The notes beneath the pieces were generated by a model, which was not told where the DNA came from, did no database searches, and worked only from the letters and a program-made list of their open reading frames with translations. DNA of 7,498 nt from assembly GCA_021846485.1 (NCBI GenBank), contig JAJZWW010000152.1, positions 1 through 7,498 of the forward strand, given 5' to 3'. Positions 1-5,465 of the stretch are shown piece by piece (position 1 is the first letter of the stretch; each line of letters begins with the position of its first letter). The position numbers and the translations under genes are program-made. The DNA comes from Actinomycetes bacterium (GTDB taxonomy: Bacteria; Actinomycetota; Acidimicrobiia; Acidimicrobiales; Palsa-688).

Positions 1-395
1 CTGGCGGTCGACGCGGACGCCGGCGTGGCGGTGCCGGGTAGGTGGGAGGGCTGCTGGGGTGGGCTTGTGCCGGCGTCGGTGGCTGGTGTTGAGCGCCGCG
101 GTCGAGGAGCGGCTCGTGGGCGCAGGACTCGGGCCGGGTGCGGCCGGGTGGCCGGGAGTCGGGCGGCCGGGGCCGGGTGCGGCCGGGTGGCCGGGAGTCG
201 GGCGGCCGGGGCCGGGTGCGGCCGGGTGGCTGCGATGACCGGGTCGGGCCCGCGGCTGACCGGGGGTGGCCGGGCGACATGGTGGTGGGAGCCCTGTCGC
301 CGTCCCCCCAGGTCGCGCATCGCGTACGCGGTCTTCTCCGGCGGCAGGTCGGCGGGGTCGGTGACCCGGCCTGCTCGCTCGGCGGTCGGACTCTA
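1..395 (-). other. Open, coding-like reading frame behind the small ORF (possible gene remnant or partial proline-rich gene)
   Basis: No gene here can be called with confidence. On the minus strand, directly after the two tandem TAG codons of the 51-residue ORF and in the same frame, there are no further stops to the window edge. The first part (about 318-375) reads VTDPADLPPEKTAYAMRDL with only G or C at third positions and looks like real protein. The remainder becomes proline-, alanine- and arginine-rich and includes a 13-residue tandem repeat. The first in-frame ATG is at 318-320, with GGAGAAGA about 11 bases upstream, so a gene starting there and leaving the window is possible. Plus-strand frames are also open, as expected at this GC content, so openness alone is weak evidence. 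I recognise no family. Confidence 0.25.
133..230. repeat. 39-bp direct tandem repeat, about 2.5 copies
   Basis: Two full copies (133-171 and 172-210) and a 20-base third copy (211-230) are identical as far as they go. Each unit begins GCCGGGTGCGGCCGGGTGGC and ends GGGCGGCCGGG. The unit is 13 codons long, so it keeps frame. On the minus strand it encodes a Pro/Ala-rich block ending in PAPAARLPATRPH-like residues. The unit itself contains shorter GCCGGGTG-type sub-repeats, consistent with slippage in GC-rich DNA. It may be a coding repeat of a low-complexity protein or a non-coding minisatellite. Confidence 0.85.
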
Positions 396-551
396 CTAGC
401 GCGGGCAGGGTGGGCCGAAGAGGTACCAGAGCAGCTCGCCGACTCGCGCCAGCCAGGAAGCTCTGCGTCGCTCGGGTGTGTCGGCGCGCTCTGCGGCACG
501 CGTCTCTCGCTGGCCGTGTTCCACCAACATCGGGGACGTTGCCATTGCCAT
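396..551 (-). CDS. Small uncharacterised protein, 51 residues
   Basis: I do not recognise a family. The ORF starts MAMATSPMLVEHGQRE and ends WLARVGELLWYLFGPPCPR, followed by two consecutive TAG stops. The start at 551 is chosen because a near-perfect Shine-Dalgarno, AGAGGAGG (559-566), lies seven bases upstream; a second ATG sits two codons later at 545. The protein has a polar, charged N-terminal two thirds (many Arg, Glu and Ala) and a short aromatic, hydrophobic C-terminal stretch (WLARVGELLWYLFG). That stretch could be an amphipathic helix or membrane-contact segment, ending in a single Cys flanked by prolines. There is no signal peptide and no full transmembrane span. It is separated by about 1 kb from the molybdoenzyme operon and appears independently transcribed (possible extended -10 at 605-613). 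Its leader contains competing hairpins that involve the ribosome binding site. A peptide of this size could be a regulator or leader peptide; nothing in the sequence decides this. Confidence 0.6.
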   Translation of the reverse strand: MAMATSPMLVEHGQRETRAAERADTPERRRASWLARVGELLWYLFGPPCPR

Positions 552-558
552 AGCTGAT

Positions 559-566
559 CCTCCTCT
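559..566 (-). promoter_or_regulatory. Strong ribosome binding site of the 51-residue ORF
   Basis: The minus strand reads AGAGGAGG, seven bases before ATG at 549-551. It is the best Shine-Dalgarno visible in the left third of the window and the main reason for believing the small ORF. Its 5' half, AGAGG, is also one arm of a possible sequestering hairpin (562-579). Confidence 0.65.
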
Positions 567-593
567 AAGTGTCCAGAGGCACCTCACCTCTAG
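562..593 (-). promoter_or_regulatory. Two mutually exclusive leader hairpins, one masking the Shine-Dalgarno
   Basis: In the minus-strand transcript the segment CCUCUGG (573-579) can pair in two ways. Pairing downstream with UUAGAGG (562-568) gives a 7-bp stem with a 4-base ACAC loop, including two G-U pairs, and occupies part of the ribosome binding site. Pairing upstream with CUAGAGG (587-593) gives a 7-bp stem with a 7-base loop, including one G-U pair, and leaves the binding site free. The geometry is that of a simple translational switch. The pairings follow directly from the bases; the regulatory role is inferred, and chance pairing among AGAGG/CCTCT-type repeats is a real alternative. 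Confidence 0.35.
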
Positions 594-604
594 AGTCAAC
601 GTAG

Positions 605-613
605 AGCATACCA
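605..613 (-). promoter_or_regulatory. Candidate extended -10 promoter element for the 51-residue ORF
   Basis: The minus strand reads TGG TATGCT, matching an extended -10 (TGN followed by a TATAAT-like hexamer with TA at the first two positions and T last). Transcription would begin near 598, giving a leader of about 47 bases that contains both hairpins. No convincing -35 hexamer is found 16-18 bases upstream. A TTGACT at about 594-599 lies downstream of this element and has no well-spaced -10. Confidence 0.3.
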
Positions 614-1292
614 CTAGACGTCCACGACGCGACTCGCCCGTGAGTGGGCCCAGGATGCTGCCGGACGGGAGCAGTCCGGCGCCCGGGGGCGGGGGAGCGG
701 GATGGCGTTGTGCCGGACGGCAGCGCAGGAATGAGTGGCATGCTGCTCGGCACGGATCGGGAGTTGGAGACCGGCGCGGCAAGCCCGCAGAGTGTCGTCC
801 GGGGGCGACCCTTCCCACATCGCGTTCAGCCTTTGCTGCGCCAGGAACCGGGCGACTCCTGTCCGCCTGTAGTGCGTCTGCTCCGCCGGAGTACTGGCGT
901 GTCGGCGTCCGTGGTCCTCGTATGCGGCCCCACCGGTAACGTCTGGGCGACGTCGGAGGGTACGGCAACTGTAGGCGGCGCGTTCGCGGCGACGTCGCCC
1001 ACTGAGGGTGAGCTCTTGAGGCCTTCCAGGCGAGCTGCACCCTTCGTGCATCGGCCTGGGGGCGAGGTCGGAACCGATCCGGCAACTGGGCAGCGCGATC
1101 CGCTCCTCCGCGTCCCCCGGTGCCCACTCTCCGATTCCCGGCCTCGTCGCCGTGCCCGACGACCGAGGCGGACCTTTGCGGCTATGCGACACTCGCGACC
1201 GCCCATGCGCTCTGGGACGCCGGCTGGCAGAGCCGGGCTCGGCACTCCGCTTCGATACGGCATCGGGGTGTGGGCTTGGGCCGGCGGCGGCG

Positions 1293-1367
1293 GCGGGGGC
1301 CCCGAACCACCAACCAGGCGGGGGCCCCGAACCACCAACCAGGCGGGGGCCCCGAACCACCAACCAG
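1293..1367. repeat. 25-bp perfect direct tandem repeat, three copies
   Basis: Copies lie at 1293-1317, 1318-1342 and 1343-1367. Each begins GCGGGGGCCCCGAACC and ends ACCAACCAG, with no differences and no spacers, so this is not a CRISPR array. The unit contains the palindrome GGGGCCCC. On the minus strand it reads GGTTGGTGGTTCGGGG, four short G-runs that could form a two-tier quadruplex. The last copy runs directly into the WhiB-like coding fragment and supplies its residues TTNQ. Because 25 is not a multiple of three, each extra copy shifts the reading frame. Perfect identity implies a recent expansion or active homogenisation. Confidence 0.9.
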
Positions 1368-1505
1368 CAGTACGGCATCTGGGGCGGCCTCGACGAGGAG
1401 GAGCGCCGGCAGGTGAGGAGACTGTGGCGACGCCACCGCGTCGCGGATCGCCACGGGGCGTCCCGGGCGGTCGCCGGCTCGGCCGGCAACTTCCCGCAGA
1501 GGTAG
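1356..1505 (+). pseudogene. WhiB-family regulator, C-terminal fragment
   Basis: The plus strand encodes TTNQQYGIWGGLDEEERRQ followed by an arginine-rich tail and a TAG at 1503-1505. The G-[VI]-W-G-G turn, the acidic-then-basic helix (L-D-E-E-E-R-R) and the basic tail are the C-terminal hallmark of WhiB-like actinobacterial transcription factors, in which this half contacts sigma factor and DNA. Intact family members carry four conserved cysteines binding a [4Fe-4S] cluster upstream of this motif (C then CxxCxxxC). No such cysteines occur upstream in any plus-strand frame here. Instead the fragment begins exactly at a 25-bp triplication. Joining across the repeats as if only one copy existed still gives no cysteine motif. 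It is therefore probably a remnant, not a working regulator. It is convergent to the TorD-like gene, and its end lies 40 bases from that gene's stop. Confidence 0.65.
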
Positions 1506-1545
1506 CAGAGGTAGTCGTGGAGCGGGCTCGGCCAGCTGCAGCTCC

Positions 1546-2475
1546 TCAGCGAGGCTCCCCGGCGAGCGTTTGGAGCACCGCGGCGCTCAGCGTGGCACGC
1601 TGCGCCCACCAGTCCCGGGCTGGGCCGGCGAGCGGGGAGTCGCGGTGCAGGCAGGCCCAGCGGCGGGCATGGTCGGAGAGCCAGGCGAAGGTGGCGGCAG
1701 GGTCCTGCTCGAGCATCGCCCGCAGCGTGTAGCGGCGCTCGCCCCTGCGGACCCCGAGACCGGTCTGCCGTCCGGCGGCGACCAGGTCGGTGTGGGTGAG
1801 CACGAACCCGGTCCGCACGGGAGCGGGGAGGGCGTCGAGCAGCTCGTCGAGCCCGTCGCCGGCGGCGATCGCCGCAGGCGCGTCGCGAAGGGCTGCAGGC
1901 AGGGCCGCGGGGAGGCCCGAGCGGTCGGCCTCTCGTGCCAGGGCGGAGGCGGTGAGCCGGGCCCAGCCCGCGGCCGGGGGGTGAGTAGAGGCTGCCGCCA
2001 GGTAGCCGGGGACCCAGGAGGCGAGGTGCTCGGCGAGGAGGGCGACCCGGGCGTGCTCCAGGCGCCGGCGGGTGAGGTCGCGCCGGCAGGCGTCGCCGGC
2101 CCGGCCGAGCTCGGCGTAGAGGCCGAGGAGCGCCCCGAGGTGGTCGGCGTCCGCCGGCGGCTGGAGGTCGAGCGCCCGCCACATGCCGGCGACGCGATCG
2201 GCGCCCACGCCTCCGAGCTTGCCCTCGGGACCGAGGTGGATCGACGCGTGGGGTGGCAGGTCGAGCACGAACACCCCGGTGTGCTCCGCCCGGCTCCAGC
2301 GGGCCAGCCCGAGGGCGTCGCAGATCACCCACCCGTCGGGCGGCGGGGCGCCGCAGAGCGCTCCGAGGGCCCGGATCAGCTCCCAGCGGCCCGGGTCGCC
2401 GGGCGCGGGGGCGCTCCGAGCGGACCCGTCGCCGGCGAGCCTCGGGGTCGGGCGGGGCTCCAGGGCCTGCCTCAC
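1546..2475 (-). CDS. TorD/DmsD-family molybdoenzyme assembly chaperone
   Basis: The product is 309 residues and is expected to be a cytoplasmic chaperone that binds the apo catalytic subunit, aids cofactor insertion and prevents premature membrane targeting (family knowledge). Visible family features are an all-helical composition, a motif of the type LPPHASIHLGPEGKLGG around residues 73-88, and the ADADHLGALLGLYAEL segment, which resembles the conserved E/D-P-x-D-H core of this family. A long alanine-rich helical C-terminal half follows. The GTG at 2473-2475 is chosen because it overlaps the TGA of the molybdopterin gene (GTGA), indicating translational coupling; longer frames upstream would run across the catalytic gene. 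At 309 residues it is longer than typical TorD proteins (about 200), with about 30 disordered Pro/Ala/Arg residues at the N-terminus and an extended C-terminus. It is the last gene of the operon. No convincing T-tailed terminator follows. Confidence 0.8.
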   Translation of the reverse strand: MRQALEPRPTPRLAGDGSARSAPAPGDPGRWELIRALGALCGAPPPDGWVICDALGLARWSRAEHTGVFVLDLPPHASIHLGPEGKLGGVGADRVAGMWRALDLQPPADADHLGALLGLYAELGRAGDACRRDLTRRRLEHARVALLAEHLASWVPGYLAAASTHPPAAGWARLTASALAREADRSGLPAALPAALRDAPAAIAAGDGLDELLDALPAPVRTGFVLTHTDLVAAGRQTGLGVRRGERRYTLRAMLEQDPAATFAWLSDHARRWACLHRDSPLAGPARDWWAQRATLSAAVLQTLAGEPR

Positions 2476-5429
2476 GTCCGTCTCCCGGTCCCTCCGGGCA
2501 GCGAGAAGGTCTCGGCGGCCGGCTTGAGGGGCCGCATGAGCCACGCAGGGCGCCGGGTCGAGTCGGGGGAGTAGGTGCCCGCCGGGCGGGTCCTCGCCAT
2601 CCACTGCCGGTACACCTCCCGGGACTTCTCGGTGTCGACCGCCACGTCGCCGTGGCTGTCGCCGGGCCGGGCGGAGCTGACCCGGACGGCCTGGTGCCAG
2701 CAGTGCATCCCCGAGATCGGGTCGGGGTGCACCGGCATGGTCAGGTTCTGGTGGACGCCGGTGTCCGACCACCAGATCCGGCGGGTGTCGGGGTCGGCAG
2801 ACTCGTAGGGGCCGACCCGCTCGCGTGCGTGCATGGACCACCCGGCGGCGTCGTGACCGAGCTCGACGGTGGCCATCATCCCACCGGGGCTCACCTGGTC
2901 GTGGCCGGTGAGCTTCCAGCGGCCCATGTGGTGGCTGCAGGCGACGACCCCGGGGCGGATCCCCTCGGTGATCCACGCCTTGGCGACGAAGTAGCCGATG
3001 TCGGTGCTGACCCGCACGAGCTCGCCGGTGCGGCGCACCCCGAGGCGGCCGGCGTCGCTCGGGTGGATCCACACCGGGTTGGTGTGGGACAGCTCGTCGA
3101 GCCACTTGGAGTTGGCCGAGCGGGTGTGGATCTGGGTGGGGAGGCGGAAGGTGGACAACAGCACCATCTGGTCCGGGGCCAGCTCGTCGGGGTGCACGTG
3201 GCTGCGGATGTAGCCGGGCAGGGCATGCTCCGGCCAGCCCCACGCGGCGATGGTCGAGGAGTAGAGCTCCAGGCGTCCCGACGGGGTCGGGAAACCCCTC
3301 CGGACGGTGCCGTCGACCACGACTCCGACCGGGCGGCGGCCCCGGTCGTCAGGCGGAGGGGCGCCGAGAGGCCCGATGTTGTCGGACTCCGGTTTGGGTG
3401 CTGAGGTGTAGACCCGCCCGGTGGGGGTGACGTGGAGGTCCTCGAGCTCGGCGGGGGGCACCTCCTCGGCGTAGAGGGCGCCCTGCCCCTTGGTGATCTC
3501 GAACGCCCCGTAGCGTCGCATGTACTGCAGCGCGCTCAGCCCCTCGGCGGCCGCCGCCTCGGGCAGGCCCGGCACGGAGTGATCGAACATCCACCCGTAG
3601 TACTCGTCGACGGTCAGCTTCTCGCCCGGGCGCTCCTTGGACTCGTAGTACTGGCGGATGCCGAGGCGCCCGTCGGGGTCGATCCTCCACGACAGCTCGA
3701 TGTACAGCTCGTTCTCCTCCCACACCTCCCCGGGGTTCACCTCCCGGGTGTCGGTGACGGTCTCGCCGAGCCGCTCACGCGCGGCGCGCAGGACCGGCTG
3801 GCGGAAGCCGAGCCACTGGCCGTCGTACTGCTCGTAGGAGTGGGTGTCGTGGCGTTCGGAGGCGTGGCCCATCGGCAGGATCCAGTCGGCGAAGTAGGCC
3901 GACTCGTTCCAGGTGGGGGTGAGCGCCACGTAGCAGCCGACCTTCTCGGGGTCGGTGAGCACCTCCATCCAGGAAAGGCCGTCGGGGTTGGTCCACACCG
4001 GGTTGTACACGCGGGTGAAATAGGTGTCGAGCCGTCCGCGACCGTCTTTCAGGAAATGCGGTAGCAGGAAGCTGAGCTCGTTCTGGGCGAGGGGGAACTC
4101 GAGCGGCCAGGACAGCTCCTGCCACACCTTCGGGTGGGGAGGCGTATGGATCGGACGGGGGACGTACTTGTTGTAGGCGTTGGGGAAGGTCCCCCCCGGC
4201 GTGGCCACCGCCCCGAGGAGCGCGGCGAGGAAGAACACGGTGCGGCTCACCTGCCAGCCCCCGAGGTTGGACGCCGCGGCGGAGCGCCACGAGTGGCAGG
4301 AGAAGGCGGTGCCCGCCCCCGCCACCACCTCGGCCATCTCGGCGAGGACTGCCGCGTCGATCCCCGACTCGGCCGCGGCCAGCTCGAAGGTGTAGCCGTC
4401 GTACTCCTCCCCGAGGGCCGCCTGGAACGCCGCGAAGTCCTGCGGTCCGTCCGGGCGGCGGGCTTCCAGGTACTCCTGCCAGTTCCACCAGTCGTGCACG
4501 AAGTCCCAGTTGACCCGCCCCGTGGTGATGATGTGGCGGGCGACGGCGAGGTTGATCGCCGCCTCCGAGCCGGGCTGGGGCGACAGCCAGTAGTCGGCAT
4601 GGGTGGCGGTGTTGGACAGGCGGGTATCGAGGACGATCACCTTGGCGCCCTTGGCGCGCGCCTCGGTGATCCGCTGGGCGTGCGGGTTGAAGTAGTGGCC
4701 GGTCTCCAGGTGCGAGCTGATCAGGTAGATCACCTTGGCGTTGGCGTGGTCGGGGCTCGGCCGGTCGATCCCGGTCCAGAACTGGAACCCAGTCCGGCCG
4801 CCCGAGGAGCACACGTTGGTGTGGCTGTTGTGGCCGTCCACCCCCCACGACGCCAGCACCCGCTCGGTGAAGCCGTCCTCCCCGGGGCGGCCGATGTGGA
4901 TCATTATCTCGTTCTGGCGCCCCTCGACGATGGCCGCCCGCAGCCGGGCGGCGAGAGCGTCGAGCGCCTCGTCCCAGCTGACCCGCTCCCATTTCCCCTC
5001 CCCCCGCTCCCCGGCACGGCGCAACGGGTACAAGATCCGGTCGGGGTCGGTCACCTGGTTGATGGTGGACGGACCCTTGGCGCAGTTGCGGCCCCGCGAC
5101 CCGGGGTGGGCCGGGTTGCCCTCGAACTTGCGGACCTGCAGCGTGGAGCGGTCGACGTAGGCGAGCAGGCCGCAGGCCGACTCGCAGTTGAAGCAGGTGG
5201 TCGGCACCAGCATCGAGTGGTGCTCCACCCGCTCCGGCCAGGCCCTGGAATCGAGCTCGACCCAGTCGTCCCAGCGCTGCGGCGGCGGGAAACCGGCCAG
5301 GAAGGTCTTGGACGCACCCTGGTAGAAGGTCTCGCCCCTGGCTTCGGTCGCGGCCCGGGCGGCGGAGACCCGCTCGCCGAGGGCGGTGAGGTCGGGGGTG
5401 GGCTGGTGCTGGCTGCGCGGTGCGGGCAT
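2472..5429 (-). CDS. Molybdopterin-dependent oxidoreductase catalytic subunit (DMSO reductase superfamily)
   Basis: The 985-residue product is the catalytic subunit of a membrane-associated molybdenum (or tungsten) bis-MGD enzyme. The N-terminal [4Fe-4S] domain has C79-x2-C82-x3-C86 and C116, followed by GPSTINQVTDPDRILYPLRR, a classic family stretch. Residues 150-600 form the molybdopterin domains. Cys207 in SHTNVCSSGGRTG sits where the metal ligand is expected, so Cys rather than Ser, Asp or Sec. A second cofactor-site segment occurs near 509-531 (ESAYFADWILPMGHASERHD). Residues from about 755 form the C-terminal dinucleotide-binding domain (MVLLSTFRLPTQIHTRSANS onward). About 75 residues precede the first cysteine. 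They contain no RR-x-F-L-K signal and no hydrophobic stretch, so the subunit is probably cytoplasmic. The ATG at 5429 is supported by GAGAAGG nine bases upstream. The gene follows the FeS-NrfD gene by 36 bases and overlaps the chaperone gene. The substrate is unassigned. Tat-less topology suggests a SoeA-like or related enzyme rather than PhsA/PsrA/TtrA, but a formate- or other-substrate enzyme cannot be excluded. Confidence 0.9.
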   Translation of the reverse strand: MPAPRSQHQPTPDLTALGERVSAARAATEARGETFYQGASKTFLAGFPPPQRWDDWVELDSRAWPERVEHHSMLVPTTCFNCESACGLLAYVDRSTLQVRKFEGNPAHPGSRGRNCAKGPSTINQVTDPDRILYPLRRAGERGEGKWERVSWDEALDALAARLRAAIVEGRQNEIMIHIGRPGEDGFTERVLASWGVDGHNSHTNVCSSGGRTGFQFWTGIDRPSPDHANAKVIYLISSHLETGHYFNPHAQRITEARAKGAKVIVLDTRLSNTATHADYWLSPQPGSEAAINLAVARHIITTGRVNWDFVHDWWNWQEYLEARRPDGPQDFAAFQAALGEEYDGYTFELAAAESGIDAAVLAEMAEVVAGAGTAFSCHSWRSAAASNLGGWQVSRTVFFLAALLGAVATPGGTFPNAYNKYVPRPIHTPPHPKVWQELSWPLEFPLAQNELSFLLPHFLKDGRGRLDTYFTRVYNPVWTNPDGLSWMEVLTDPEKVGCYVALTPTWNESAYFADWILPMGHASERHDTHSYEQYDGQWLGFRQPVLRAARERLGETVTDTREVNPGEVWEENELYIELSWRIDPDGRLGIRQYYESKERPGEKLTVDEYYGWMFDHSVPGLPEAAAAEGLSALQYMRRYGAFEITKGQGALYAEEVPPAELEDLHVTPTGRVYTSAPKPESDNIGPLGAPPPDDRGRRPVGVVVDGTVRRGFPTPSGRLELYSSTIAAWGWPEHALPGYIRSHVHPDELAPDQMVLLSTFRLPTQIHTRSANSKWLDELSHTNPVWIHPSDAGRLGVRRTGELVRVSTDIGYFVAKAWITEGIRPGVVACSHHMGRWKLTGHDQVSPGGMMATVELGHDAAGWSMHARERVGPYESADPDTRRIWWSDTGVHQNLTMPVHPDPISGMHCWHQAVRVSSARPGDSHGDVAVDTEKSREVYRQWMARTRPAGTYSPDSTRRPAWLMRPLKPAAETFSLPGGTGRRT

Positions 5430-5437
5430 CGACGGCT

Positions 5438-5444
5438 GCCTTCT
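5438..5444 (-). promoter_or_regulatory. Ribosome binding site of the molybdopterin subunit
   Basis: In the 36-base gap after the FeS-NrfD stop, the minus strand reads GAGAAGG about nine bases before the ATG at 5427-5429. It supports this start and shows that this gene, unlike the operon's overlapping junctions, has its own spaced initiation site. Confidence 0.4.
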
Positions 5445-5465
5445 CGAGTGCGGCTAGGGCTGGCT

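Larger units (their letters stand above)
552..1355. other. About 800 bases without a supportable gene
   Basis: Apart from the promoter and leader of the small ORF (552-613) and the first part of the 25-bp repeat array (from 1293), I see no gene. Several long frames are open on both strands. None has a good ribosome binding site, a recognisable domain, or the strong G/C third-position preference of the operon to the right. The section at about 720-1150 has clearly more A and T at third positions in every frame than the molybdoenzyme genes. It is best described as a degraded, non-coding or foreign stretch. I found no tRNA-like cloverleaf, no terminal inverted repeats and no CRISPR structure in it. 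Confidence 0.5.

Noticed and set aside
552..1127. N-terminal extension of the 51-residue ORF up to 243 residues
   Set aside because: The upstream codons are low-complexity and compositionally unlike coding sequence, whereas the ATG at 551 has a strong, well-spaced Shine-Dalgarno.
1293..1367. CRISPR array
   Set aside because: The three 25-bp copies are directly adjacent without spacers and no cas gene is present.
1473..1487. Hairpin GCCGGC-TCG-GCCGGC as the operon's terminator
   Set aside because: The stem is only 6 bp with a 3-base loop, has no T tract on the minus strand, and lies inside the WhiB-like coding fragment. Such GC palindromes are common at this composition.
644..1732. Plus-strand open frame across the gene-poor region and the repeats
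   Set aside because: It has no ribosome binding site at sensible spacing, mixed third-position composition and no recognisable domain. It reads the WhiB fragment in the wrong frame and runs antisense into the chaperone gene.
4809..4812. Selenocysteine as the molybdenum ligand of the oxidoreductase
   Set aside because: The expected ligand position is an ordinary Cys codon (Cys207) and no in-frame TGA occurs within the gene.
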